Below are positions 7,540 to 15,509 of a stretch of DNA of 23,970 nt, one piece after another. The stretch comes from Rhodobacteraceae bacterium UBA7436 (GTDB lineage Bacteria > Pseudomonadota > Alphaproteobacteria > Rhodobacterales > Rhodobacteraceae), in the NCBI GenBank assembly GCA_002478745.1, contig DLQI01000152.1:1-23970 (forward strand). The letters run 5' to 3'. Numbering within the stretch: position 1 is the stretch's first letter; the number at the start of each line of letters is the position of its first letter. The notes under the pieces are model-generated. The model was not told where the DNA came from. It did no database searches and saw nothing but the letters and a program-made list of their open reading frames with translations. Made by a program: the position numbers and the translations under genes.

Positions 7540-9893
7540 TGTTGTTTGGACTTGATGGCGTAGAAGTTGGCCTGATCATTGTCTTTATCACCCTGTTTGG
7601 TGGTATTCTTTCCGGCTTTCCAGTGGCGTTTGCCATTGGTGGTGCTGGTATCATTTCTTTTGGTATTATCGCGTCTTTAGACAGCGCGGGCCTGTTGATC
7701 CACCAAGCGATCGACGACTCGAGCCAGATGTATCAGGATTTGATCACTGCAGGAGTTGGTGCGGATAAAATCAGTATATTCAGGTATCCTGAATTGCCCC
7801 GCGTTGCCGAAGCTGTATTCCCTAAAGGCTGGGAAGTGGCGATGGATCGCAATGTATCCTTCGTTGTGAACCGCATGAACGAGCGTGTTCTGGCAGGACA
7901 ATCCATTGAAACCCTTTTGGCCGTTTTGATGTTTGTTCTTATGGGGATCACACTAGAGCGTTCTAAAATTGCAAATGATTTGCTAACGACAATGGCGCGT
8001 GTCTTTGGCCCGTTACCAGGTGGTTTGGCTGTGTCCGTTGTTGTCGTTGGTGCATTCCTTGCCGCATCGACTGGCATTGTGGGCGCAACTGTTGTGACAA
8101 TGGGATTGCTGGCCCTACCAACAATGTTACGCAATGGGTACAGTCCCGAGATTGCGACGGGGGTCATCGCGGCTTCAGGTACTTTGGGGCAGATTATTCC
8201 ACCCTCAATCGTAATCGTTTTACTTGGCACTTTAGCGGGGGATTTGTATTCCTCAGCACAAGAAGCCCGCGCAATTTCAGTTGGCTGTACAGATGCTCTA
8301 AGCTATCTTGGGGAACCTGCGGTTCTATCTGTTGGCACCTTGTTCCAGGCGGCATTGGTACCAGGGATCTTGCTGGCCGTTCTTTATGCGCTTTATGCAT
8401 TTGGATACGCTTTGCTTAATCCCAGCAAGGCACCAGCGGTACAGATGGGCACAACAAGTTCCGAACCCATCACACGCAATGAAGCAATGACATTCTTCCT
8501 TTTCGTACCAATCGCTTTGATTGTAGGAACAGTTCTTTTGGGGAATTTGGGTATTATCGGCGGCCAAAGCACCGTGATCTCAGCGTTCTCTGACATTGGA
8601 GATAGTGCATCACTGCGGACCAATGTGTCTGAGGCGTGTAAGGTTGCAATGATCGAATTGCATGGCCTTCCAGCATGGGATGCAGCCATCGCGCAACAAG
8701 TCGCAATTGAGGCTGCTGGTGGGGTCGTCCAATCCGAACGTCTGTCCGAAGAAGCATTCGCGATTGCACAACAGGCCAAGATCGATGGCGCGGCACCCAT
8801 TGGTACTGGCACGGCAATCTTATTGTTGTTGTTTAGCCTTGTGATGGTGATCGGACGCGGGGTTTCCCCATCGTCGAATACGCGGCCTCTTATCATCGGT
8901 GGCATTGGTGTCTTGGTCGCATTGTTGGTGGACATTGTTATTTTGGGTCCTTCCAATTCGCCTGGTTCTTACGTTGTGATCATGTTTTTACCCTTCGTGG
9001 CGGTCCTTTACGGTGTCGTTCATGCCGGCGCGATGTGTGCCAAGAATGAGTTGATCCGCGTTGTCTTCCCACCGCTGATGCTGATCGTTGCGGTTCTTGG
9101 TTCGATTTTGGGTGGTATCACCAACCCGACGCCAGCCGCTGCACTTGGGGCAGGGGGCGCGATCATGTTGGCAGCCTATCGTAAATTGTCTGACACAGAT
9201 CGTTCACCAAAGGTGATCATCTGGTCCACGCTAGCAATTGGGGTTTGTATCCTTGTAGGCGTGAATTTCGACCTGCGGATAAATCAGGATGACGTGAGCT
9301 TTGAAAGCTGGTTTGCCTTCTTCGTTGCATATGGTGCTTATCTTTATGCCATGTTTGGCTTGCTGTTCTCGTGTTGGATCCTTTTCACTTCAGGTGTTTT
9401 GACCCCTGTTGTACGTGAAACCGCCAAGGTGACATCGATGGTCTTTACCATTCTGATCGGGTCACAGTTGTTGAACCTTGTTGTTATCAGCTTTGGGGGT
9501 GAACATTATATTCAGCAGTTCCTCAAATCATTCGATAACGAGATCACAGTGTTCTTGATCGTGATGCTTGTGCTGTTCGTCTTGGGCTTTGTTCTGGATT
9601 TCCTTGAGATCATTTATATTGTTATCCCGATTGTTGGCCCTGTCATTTATGGCGGCACATTCGATCCTAAGTGGGTAACGATCATGATCGCGGTGAACTT
9701 ACAGACTTCGTTCTTGACGCCGCCCTTTGGCTTTGCGTTATTCTATCTGCGCGGAGTTGCACCCAAAGAAGTCACTACGCGGCATATCTATCGTGGGATT
9801 GTCCCGTTTGTGTTGATCCAGATCGCAGGGTTGGGCTTGTTGTGGACCTTCCCGAGCGTGGTGACGTTCCTGCCGGATTTGATCCCGAACTAA
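7539..9893 (+). CDS. dctM: TRAP transporter large permease subunit with soluble insertions
   Basis: This is the channel-forming, sodium-coupled subunit of the TRAP importer. Simple DctM proteins have about 425-450 residues; this one has 784. Recognisable transporter cores are GITLERSKIANDLL (136-149), GAFLAASTGIVGATVVTMG (171-189), SGTLGQIIPPSIVIVLLG (213-230), GSILGGITNPTPAAALGAGG (521-540) and NLQTSFLTPPFGFALFYLRG (720-739). Between them are hydrophilic insertions near residues 57-108, 237-265 and 341-421, plus additional hydrophobic segments at 425-470 and 555-578. It is the last gene of the operon and is followed by a terminator. The large form occurs in some related transporters, but the role of the insertions is unknown. 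Confidence 0.92.
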   Translation: MLFGLDGVEVGLIIVFITLFGGILSGFPVAFAIGGAGIISFGIIASLDSAGLLIHQAIDDSSQMYQDLITAGVGADKISIFRYPELPRVAEAVFPKGWEVAMDRNVSFVVNRMNERVLAGQSIETLLAVLMFVLMGITLERSKIANDLLTTMARVFGPLPGGLAVSVVVVGAFLAASTGIVGATVVTMGLLALPTMLRNGYSPEIATGVIAASGTLGQIIPPSIVIVLLGTLAGDLYSSAQEARAISVGCTDALSYLGEPAVLSVGTLFQAALVPGILLAVLYALYAFGYALLNPSKAPAVQMGTTSSEPITRNEAMTFFLFVPIALIVGTVLLGNLGIIGGQSTVISAFSDIGDSASLRTNVSEACKVAMIELHGLPAWDAAIAQQVAIEAAGGVVQSERLSEEAFAIAQQAKIDGAAPIGTGTAILLLLFSLVMVIGRGVSPSSNTRPLIIGGIGVLVALLVDIVILGPSNSPGSYVVIMFLPFVAVLYGVVHAGAMCAKNELIRVVFPPLMLIVAVLGSILGGITNPTPAAALGAGGAIMLAAYRKLSDTDRSPKVIIWSTLAIGVCILVGVNFDLRINQDDVSFESWFAFFVAYGAYLYAMFGLLFSCWILFTSGVLTPVVRETAKVTSMVFTILIGSQLLNLVVISFGGEHYIQQFLKSFDNEITVFLIVMLVLFVLGFVLDFLEIIYIVIPIVGPVIYGGTFDPKWVTIMIAVNLQTSFLTPPFGFALFYLRGVAPKEVTTRHIYRGIVPFVLIQIAGLGLLWTFPSVVTFLPDLIPN

Positions 9894-9913
9894 CTTTCAC
9901 AATAAACCAGACT

Positions 9914-9945
9914 AAAAAGGCCACCCTTCGTCGGGTGGCCTTTTT
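9914..9945. terminator. Bidirectional intrinsic terminator between dctM and bpt
   Basis: GGCCACCC at 9919-9926 pairs with GGGTGGCC at 9933-9940 around a six-base loop. Five A residues come before and five T residues after, so the structure can end transcription from either side. It lies between the convergent dctM and bpt genes and suits both. Confidence 0.88.
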
Positions 9946-10049
9946 GCTGCTGGTTCCAAATTGAGGATGGCTAAGGTGGCAAAATACCGTTCGTGTACAT
10001 CGCTCGATGTAACTGCAGCCATTTTGGAAATTTTCTAAGCTCTCTTATA

Positions 10050-10862
10050 TCAGCGGGCGGATTGAATGCCCGGCAAGCGAATGTTGGCGACTTGTTCTGA
10101 AATTGGATCGTTGGACAAGGGATGCATGTCGGCGGATATTTTGCTCGGATCCGGAACTGGTTGCCACCGACCACCAGTGAATATTTCTAGGCCTGCAAAG
10201 TTTGCTTTGTAGCCCATTTTCTGGCTACCTGGGACCCAATACCCGAGATAGACATACGGTAGATTAGCTTCTTGCGCGATACGGATGTGATCGAGGATCA
10301 AGTAGGTGCCAAGGCTTTGGCGCTCGAGATCTGGATCGAAAAACGAATAGACCATGCTTAGCCCATCCGCCAATACGTCTGTCAGACCGACGGCGATCAG
10401 CTCGTCATCCAATGCATATTCAACCACACGACTGCGAATGGGGGTTTCTTCGATCATCGCTGCGAATTCAAAGACATCCATTTCTGCCATGCCGCCATCG
10501 GAATGACGTGCATCTAGATAAGTGCGGAACAAGTCGTACTGGGCCTCAGTCGCCCAAGGGGATGTGGCGCGTCTGGATACATCAACATTACGCCGGATTA
10601 CCCGCTTCTGACTCTTGGTTGGCGAGAAATGCCTGATATCAATGCGGGCGGACAAGCAAGCTGAACACTCTGCGCAAGAAGGGCGGTAAAGGACATTCTG
10701 GGACCGTCTAAAGCCCTGTTGGGATAGGCTGTCATTCAGGTCTTGTGCATTGTCACCTTGAAGTGCTGTGAACAGCTTTCTCTCGGTCCTGCCATCAAGG
10801 TACGGGCAAGGTTGTGGTGCCGTCACATAAAACTGGGGCGCTATGGGGAGTGTGTGGCGCAT
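10050..10862 (-). CDS. bpt: Aspartate/glutamate leucyl(arginyl)-transferase, N-end rule pathway
   Basis: This enzyme moves an amino acid from aminoacyl-tRNA onto the amino terminus of proteins that begin with Asp or Glu, marking them for ClpS-ClpAP degradation. The 270-residue protein has the full family length. The amino-terminal domain carries QPCPYLDGRTERK (17-29) and the cysteine cluster CAECSAC at 63-69. The carboxy-terminal acyltransferase fold contains SMVYSFFDPDLERQSLGTYLILDHI and YVYLGYWVPGSQKMGYKANF. The bacterial Bpt type transfers leucine, which is assigned here from family knowledge. It is the last gene of a minus-strand group and shares the terminator with dctM. Confidence 0.94.
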   Translation of the reverse strand: MRHTLPIAPQFYVTAPQPCPYLDGRTERKLFTALQGDNAQDLNDSLSQQGFRRSQNVLYRPSCAECSACLSARIDIRHFSPTKSQKRVIRRNVDVSRRATSPWATEAQYDLFRTYLDARHSDGGMAEMDVFEFAAMIEETPIRSRVVEYALDDELIAVGLTDVLADGLSMVYSFFDPDLERQSLGTYLILDHIRIAQEANLPYVYLGYWVPGSQKMGYKANFAGLEIFTGGRWQPVPDPSKISADMHPLSNDPISEQVANIRLPGIQSAR

Positions 10863-10931
10863 TCAATTACTTAAGCTTCGATTCAACCTTAGCACACTAT
10901 CATTGCGTGTAAATGTTTGAACTGCGGGCAA

Positions 10932-11369
10932 TTACCGGCGTGCTTGTTTGTTTAACATGACCGTTCCTAAGACATGATCGGTTAAACTTTGACCACGCAT
11001 ACTGGCGCACATCAATACAATAGAGACAGCCTGCAGCAAAAAAATACCTATACTTATAGTATAGCCAAGCGTGTGAAGTGCGGCTTCAGTCAAATCAAGG
11101 CGCGCACCGGTGCGATTGCGCAACTCGATCGATACAAGCCTCATACCCCATGTGGCTGATCCGTTTGCGATGGTAATCGTACGGTAAGCAAAACCAACCA
11201 CCAGCCACATCAGCGGCCAAAATAAGATGCCTAAGAAGCCTGTAAACGGCAGCACAATAAGGCAAATACCCAAGATAATGACTGCATCGAGGACCCACGC
11301 AAAAAGCCGTTTGGTAGGAACGTTTTCGTAGAAAGCGGATTGGCTGATTGGATCTGGTAGATGTGTCAT
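10932..11369 (-). CDS. RDD-family membrane protein
   Basis: This 145-residue protein matches the RDD domain of unknown function. The amino-terminal part contains KRLFAWVLDAVIILG, with the Arg and Asp that name the family, followed by hydrophobic segments near residues 28-45, 49-66 and 110-132. The stretch TWGMRLVSIELRNRTG is typical of the loop after the second helix. The frame is open to 11603, but the ATG at 11369 (MTHLPDPIS) fits the family and comes after the DUF2852 gene ends. Its ribosome binding site is weak (AGAG). RDD proteins are thought to act in membrane transport or stress, but no role is established for this one. Confidence 0.85.
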   Translation of the reverse strand: MTHLPDPISQSAFYENVPTKRLFAWVLDAVIILGICLIVLPFTGFLGILFWPLMWLVVGFAYRTITIANGSATWGMRLVSIELRNRTGARLDLTEAALHTLGYTISIGIFLLQAVSIVLMCASMRGQSLTDHVLGTVMLNKQARR

Positions 11370-11396
11370 TGTTTCACTCTGTTTAGGGGGAATTGC

Positions 11397-11419
11397 CTCA
11401 GCCCCGTGTAGGGGCTGAG
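11397..11419. repeat. Perfect hairpin between the DUF2852 and RDD genes
   Basis: CTCAGCCCC at 11397-11405 and GGGGCTGAG at 11411-11419 form a perfect 9-bp stem around a five-base loop. It falls in the gap of 73 bases between the two minus-strand genes. No T run follows on either strand, so it may be a processing or stabilising element, or a weak terminator. Confidence 0.55.
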
Positions 11420-11442
11420 AGCTAGTAAGTTCAAGGTTCAGA

Positions 11443-11862
11443 CTATGCTGCTGTGTCACCTTTGTCAGATGAGCCAGCACGATCATCCATGAACTGATCA
11501 AATTCAGCTTTGTCTTTTGCATCACGCAAGCGTTCGAGGAAAGATTCAAAATTGTTTTGCTCTTCCTCGAGACGACGAAGCGTGTCTGCTTTGTAGGTGT
11601 CAAAAGCTGAATTACCTGTTGGTTTCATTGCATGCATAGCATGACGTCCCATGCCGTTTGAGGTGCGGTGTGATTTCGAAAACATACGTTTGCTCCAGAT
11701 CATATATAGCAAGAGGGCTAAACCAACGGGCCAGCAAAAGATGAAACCCAACACCATGGCCGCGATCCATGCGCCTTTGCCTTTTTCATCCAGCCAGTTT
11801 TCAGACCGGGCGAACCAGCCAAGGGTCTGAGCCGTTGGTGCGTTTGTGGATAAGGATGTCAT
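11443..11862 (-). CDS. DUF2852 membrane protein
   Basis: This 139-residue protein matches DUF2852, a family of small proteins common in alphaproteobacteria with no assigned function. One or two membrane segments are visible in GAWIAAMVLGFIFCWPVGLA followed by LLLYMIW, near residues 30-56. The carboxy-terminal part (about 88-130) is charged and probably coiled coil (LRRLEEEQNNFESFLERLRD). I chose the ATG at 11862 because GAAAGG lies 7 bases before it; an upstream ATG at 11877 has no binding site. The promoter region carries two large dyads (11906-11926 and 11964-11984), so the gene is probably under specific control. Confidence 0.87.
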   Translation of the reverse strand: MTSLSTNAPTAQTLGWFARSENWLDEKGKGAWIAAMVLGFIFCWPVGLALLLYMIWSKRMFSKSHRTSNGMGRHAMHAMKPTGNSAFDTYKADTLRRLEEEQNNFESFLERLRDAKDKAEFDQFMDDRAGSSDKGDTAA

Positions 11863-11905
11863 TTTGATGCCTTTCATCTTTGGTTAAAAATTAAATGTGA
11901 GACGC

Positions 11906-11926
11906 AATGTAAATGCGCTTTACATT
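11906..11926. promoter_or_regulatory. Operator-like dyad 1 upstream of the DUF2852 gene
   Basis: AATGTAAA at 11906-11913 and TTTACATT at 11919-11926 are perfect inverted arms around the five-base spacer TGCGC. The centre lies 54 bases upstream of the DUF2852 start codon. The same pattern with the same spacing recurs at 11964-11984, which argues for a protein binding site rather than chance. Confidence 0.6.
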
Positions 11927-11963
11927 ACTTAAGATGGCTATTGCGGGGATTTACGCAAGGCTT

Positions 11964-11984
11964 AATGTGAATGTTTTTTACATT
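11964..11984. promoter_or_regulatory. Operator-like dyad 2 upstream of the DUF2852 gene
   Basis: AATGTGAA at 11964-11971 and TTTACATT at 11977-11984 form the second copy, with one mismatch and the same five-base spacer. Two further matched bases on each side (TT and AA) extend it to 25 bp. Its centre is 58 bases from that of dyad 1. Half sites with ATGTGA at 11895-11900 and ATGTAA at 11995-12000 flank the pair. Confidence 0.55.
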
Positions 11985-12293
11985 AACTTACTTTATGTAA
12001 ATAATTCAGTTAGTTATGGGGGGGTGAGATTCCAGGGTTTCTTTAATGGAAAAGCTGAAAATGTGCTTTTTTGCCCCCGCTGAGTTCTATGTCTTTGAAT
12101 CGGAGGGTATGTAATTCCTAATCTCAGAGGCGGCATCGGCCAAATTAACTTCATCTATCGGCATACCGGCCCCAAGGGCTTCTAGGTGACCGTGTAGGCA
12201 CTTTTGAGCTTTGTTTATGTTCGCCAAGTGAAACCTCGCCTCGTAGCGTGTAACTGCCATTGACCTAACGATGGTGGCAGTCAAAGTAGGAGG
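11985..12293. other. Intergenic region before glnE
   Basis: Between the dyads and glnE I see an AT-rich stretch (11985-12060), a G7 run near 12018, and then more mixed sequence that holds a possible small minus-strand gene (12087-12260). The glnE promoter should lie here but I cannot place it. No tRNA-like or obvious structured RNA is visible. Confidence 0.35.
12087..12260 (-). CDS. Possible small protein of 57 residues, unrecognised
   Basis: A minus-strand frame from an ATG at 12260 to a stop at 12087 encodes a soluble 57-residue peptide beginning MAVTRYEARFHLANINKAQ, with an acidic carboxy half. TTAGG lies about 4 bases before the ATG, a moderate ribosome binding site. The composition looks protein-like, but the codons include several ATA, CTA and AGG, which the neighbours use less. 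I recognise no family. It would be transcribed away from glnE towards the DUF2852 gene. This is a tentative call. Confidence 0.3.
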   Translation of the reverse strand: MAVTRYEARFHLANINKAQKCLHGHLEALGAGMPIDEVNLADAASEIRNYIPSDSKT

Positions 12294-15080
12294 ATGAGTT
12301 TTGAAGCTGAACTGACCCGCTGCCCGCGCCCTTTTAACCCCGAACGTGGGGCCGAAACGGCTGCTTTGGTTCATGGGGTCGCCCCTGCCATTTCAGCTTT
12401 GATAGTGGGCGCAACTGGCAGCAGTCCTTATTTGGCAAACTTGGTTGCGAAAGAAGCGGATTGGATTGCTTCAGCCTTTGATAATCCGAATTCTGCGGTT
12501 GAGACAGAATTGGCCGCATGCTTGTCTTGTGGTTATGATGTTGTCGGTTCACGGCTTCGCCAAGCAAAGCGTAGGATCGCTTTGTTAACTGGTTTAGCTG
12601 ATCTTGGCGGGGTCTGGTCCTTAGAAGAAGTCACGGGAACGCTTAGCCGATTTGCAGATACGGCCACCACCGTCGCAATGCGTGCCTCGATAGCTCAGCA
12701 AATTAAGCGCGGAAAATTACCTGGCCAGGACGAAAACGACATCGAAACAGCGGGCGGTATGGTTGCACTTGCTATGGGTAAGATGGGTGCGAATGAATTG
12801 AATTATTCGTCAGACATTGATCTGATTTGCTTGTTCGATGAGACTCGGTTTGATGCAAACGACTTTGCCGACGCACGTATGGCGTTTGTTCGAGCGACCC
12901 GTGCAATGACCGCTTTGCTTAGCGACCTTACAGGTGAGGGGTATGTGTTTCGTACAGATCTACGTTTGCGCCCTGATCCCTCGGCAACGCCCGTTTGCAT
13001 CGCCATGGAGGCGGCAGAGCGCTATTATGAAAGTCTTGGGCGCACTTGGGAGCGTGCGGCCTTTATCAAGGCGCGCTCCGCGGCTGGCGACGTAGAGGCC
13101 GGTGATAGGTTCCTGAAAACATTGAGGCCCTTTGTTTGGCGCAGGCATCTGGATTTTGCAGCTATCCAAGATGCACATGACATGCGTTTGGCTATTCGCC
13201 AGCACAAAGGGTTGGGCGGACAGATCACCTTGGCTGGTCATAATATGAAGCTGGGGCGCGGTGGCATTCGTGAGATCGAGTTCTTCACCCAGACGCGCCA
13301 ACTGATTGCGGGTGGACGCGATCTGGAATTGCGGATGAAGGGAACCCGCGAAGGGCTGGCGGGGCTGGCGCAGAAGGAATGGATCGCACCTGAGTTGGCG
13401 AAAACCCTGTCTAATCACTACGTGGCGCACCGTACGGTCGAGCACCGCTTGCAAATGGTTCGGGATGCTCAAACGCACAATTTGCCAACTTCGGAAGCCG
13501 AATTTGATCGCCTTGCAGCACTGATGGATATGAACCGTTCAGATCTAGAGGTGGATATTCATCGTCGCCTAAATGAAGTTCATGACGCGACAGAAGGGTT
13601 CTTTGCGCCTAACGCGGTGGCCGCGGTGCAAGAACAAATTCTTGATCCTGAGATTATGGAGCGCTGGCGGACCTATCCTGCTTTGCGTAGTGAGAGGGGA
13701 GCGGCCGTATTCGAACGGATCAAGCCAGCGATCGTCTCGCGCCTTGCCCAAGCCGCAAAACCCCAGGAGGCTCTATTGGCTTTGGATGGGTTTTTGCGGG
13801 GGTTACCTGCAGGCGTTCAATTGTTTTCTCTATTCAATGCTAATCCTCAGTTGGTTGAATTGTTGGTTGATATTGTCAGCACGTCACCTGCCTTGGCCCA
13901 ATATTTGTCGCGCAATGCGTCCGTCTTTGATGCTGTTATTGGCGGAGATTTTTTCAGCGAATGGATTGGCCAAGTATCCTTACAGTCGGATTTGAGGGAG
14001 GTTTTGGATCGCGAAAGTGATTATGAAGCCAAGCTTGATACTGCGCGGCGGTGGACGAAAGAGCTGCATTTTCGGATCGGGGTGCATTTATTGCGCGGAT
14101 TGATCGACACAAAAGAGGCGGGCGTTCAATACAATGATCTTGCCCGTGCTGTGGTAGGTGCGATCTGGCCGGCAGTGGTTGAAGAATTCGCGCGTCGGTA
14201 TGGCCCGCCTCCGGGGCGCGGCGCTGTAGTCCTTGGTATGGGTTCACTAGGCGCGGGGATGTTAAACACTGGCTCCGACCTTGATTTGATCGTCATCTAT
14301 GATCCCGCAAATGTGGATATCTCTCAGGGGCCACGACAACTGGCAACCAGATCTTATTACGCGCGCTTAACGCAGGCGATGATCACAGCCGTAACTGTGC
14401 CAATGGCCCAAGGTCGCTTGTACGAAGTTGATATGCGTCTGCGACCGTCTGGAAACCAAGGGCCGGTGGCAACCAGTTGGGCAAGTTTCCAAGATTACCA
14501 ACGCCACAATGCATGGGTTTGGGAACACCTTGCCCTAACTCGAGCCGACTACGTAGCCGGGCCTAATGACCTTGGGCAGGATATTGAGACCTTTAGGCGG
14601 GGTATCCTTAATTCCCCGCGCGATGCCAAAACTGTTTTGGCAGAGGTCGCCAGTATGCGAGCACGGATCGCTACGGCAAGGCCACCTGAAAGCATCTGGG
14701 ATCCCAAGATTGGCGCAGGTCGCATGCAAGATATTGAACTATTCGCTCAGGCGGGCGCATTGCTAAATAGTTCGCCTGCTCGTGAAACAATGAGTGGATT
14801 GCAGGCATGTGTCGCGCATGGCTTAATAGATGACGCCGACAGACAGGTTTTGCAGGCCTGCTATGACAAGTGTTGGGCGTTACAATTGGCCTCGCGATTA
14901 CTTTCCAACGGTGTATTGAGACCTGAAGACATTGGCGAAGGCGCAATGGCATTCGTTTGCCGTACAATGGGCTATGACGACTTGATCACGCTGGAGTTTG
15001 CATTGGTGGACCACTTTGAAGCTGCAAAAGATGTGATAGAGCGTGTTGTTGGTTCTGGTGAGGACAAGGTTGATCAATGA
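12294..15080 (+). CDS. glnE: Bifunctional glutamine synthetase adenylyltransferase/deadenylylase
   Basis: GlnE adds AMP to glutamine synthetase when nitrogen is plentiful and removes it when nitrogen is scarce, responding to PII. The 928-residue protein is of normal length and has both nucleotidyltransferase domains. The amino-terminal (removing) domain has GKMGANELNYSSDIDL at 162-177, with the metal-binding SDIDL at 173-177. The carboxy-terminal (adding) domain has GMGSLGAGMLNTGSDLDL, with SDLDL at 661-665. LGRGGIREIEFFTQ is also typical. The ATG at 12294 is the only start in the open frame near the amino terminus. It follows AGGAGG with no spacer, which is unusually tight. The stop overlaps the next gene by ATGA. 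Confidence 0.96.
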   Translation: MSFEAELTRCPRPFNPERGAETAALVHGVAPAISALIVGATGSSPYLANLVAKEADWIASAFDNPNSAVETELAACLSCGYDVVGSRLRQAKRRIALLTGLADLGGVWSLEEVTGTLSRFADTATTVAMRASIAQQIKRGKLPGQDENDIETAGGMVALAMGKMGANELNYSSDIDLICLFDETRFDANDFADARMAFVRATRAMTALLSDLTGEGYVFRTDLRLRPDPSATPVCIAMEAAERYYESLGRTWERAAFIKARSAAGDVEAGDRFLKTLRPFVWRRHLDFAAIQDAHDMRLAIRQHKGLGGQITLAGHNMKLGRGGIREIEFFTQTRQLIAGGRDLELRMKGTREGLAGLAQKEWIAPELAKTLSNHYVAHRTVEHRLQMVRDAQTHNLPTSEAEFDRLAALMDMNRSDLEVDIHRRLNEVHDATEGFFAPNAVAAVQEQILDPEIMERWRTYPALRSERGAAVFERIKPAIVSRLAQAAKPQEALLALDGFLRGLPAGVQLFSLFNANPQLVELLVDIVSTSPALAQYLSRNASVFDAVIGGDFFSEWIGQVSLQSDLREVLDRESDYEAKLDTARRWTKELHFRIGVHLLRGLIDTKEAGVQYNDLARAVVGAIWPAVVEEFARRYGPPPGRGAVVLGMGSLGAGMLNTGSDLDLIVIYDPANVDISQGPRQLATRSYYARLTQAMITAVTVPMAQGRLYEVDMRLRPSGNQGPVATSWASFQDYQRHNAWVWEHLALTRADYVAGPNDLGQDIETFRRGILNSPRDAKTVLAEVASMRARIATARPPESIWDPKIGAGRMQDIELFAQAGALLNSSPARETMSGLQACVAHGLIDDADRQVLQACYDKCWALQLASRLLSNGVLRPEDIGEGAMAFVCRTMGYDDLITLEFALVDHFEAAKDVIERVVGSGEDKVDQ

Positions 15081-15352
15081 GAAAAGGTGATATGAACGAT
15101 CCAAAGGGTCTTATCTATGAGGCATATCGGATGGATGGCATCACTAAAAGCGAATGCCGAACGATCTTTTTAGATTGGGCACTTAGTTTGCCTATGGAGC
15201 AGGATACCGGTCAGACATTGCGGTTGCTATTGGTTCAGTACGGCGAGCCAACTCCAGATCACCCAATGAGTGAGGTGATGCGTGAAGGTATGGCAGGGAT
15301 GTCCGCGCCACGCCGGCGCGGTGGCTGGCGTTCAAGAATACGTCCAAGCTAA
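15077..15352 (+). CDS. Conserved small protein coupled to glnE
   Basis: This 91-residue soluble protein begins MRKGDMNDPKGLIYEAYRMDGIT and ends in a strongly basic tail (APRRRGGWRSRIRPS). I know similar short proteins with IYEAYRxDGI and CRxIFLDWAL in Rhodobacterales, but they have no assigned function. The ATG at 15077 overlaps the glnE stop and has AAGG 7 bases upstream; a second ATG at 15092 has AAAGG 4 bases upstream and may be the true start. Coupling to glnE suggests a link with nitrogen control, but nothing in the protein shows it. Confidence 0.8.
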   Translation: MRKGDMNDPKGLIYEAYRMDGITKSECRTIFLDWALSLPMEQDTGQTLRLLLVQYGEPTPDHPMSEVMREGMAGMSAPRRRGGWRSRIRPS

Positions 15353-15366
15353 AACCTATGAAAACA

Positions 15367-15399
15367 AGACCAATTTCTTGATGAACCTCGAATTGGTCT
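15367..15399 (+). repeat. Hairpin downstream of the glnE operon
   Basis: AGACCAATT at 15367-15375 and AATTGGTCT at 15391-15399 form a perfect 9-bp stem with a 15-base loop, 15 bases after the small gene ends. It is followed by CGAAAAATTT rather than a clean T run. It may be a weak terminator or mRNA end structure. Confidence 0.45.
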
Positions 15400-15441
15400 C
15401 GAAAAATTTCACAGAAATGCAGCTAACTTGTCGCAATACTG

Positions 15442-15498
15442 CCTCAATTGAGGGGCAAATATGTCCTAAGTAAATGAGAATTGCCGATTAATTTCGGC
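15442..15498 (+). promoter_or_regulatory. Palindromes in the lipoprotein gene leader
   Basis: CCTCAATTGAGG at 15442-15453 is a perfect 12-bp palindrome. GCCGA (15483-15487) and TCGGC (15494-15498) form a second hairpin around TTAATT, ending two bases before the ribosome binding sequence GGAGG at 15500-15504. The second element could influence ribosome access. The first could be an operator. Confidence 0.35.
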
Positions 15499-15509
15499 CG
15501 GAGGACAAC

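Noticed and set aside
7733..8956. Two long minus-strand frames opposite dctM
   Set aside because: They coincide with the soluble insertions of dctM and first looked like a nested gene, but dctM runs in frame with transporter motifs on both sides, and the antisense products are of low-complexity Thr/Pro/Ala character.
11906..11984. Assignment of the DUF2852 dyads as TyrR or PpsR sites
   Set aside because: TyrR boxes have a six-base spacer and PpsR sites are TGT-N12-ACA; here the spacers are five and eleven bases. The dyads are kept, but without a named regulator.
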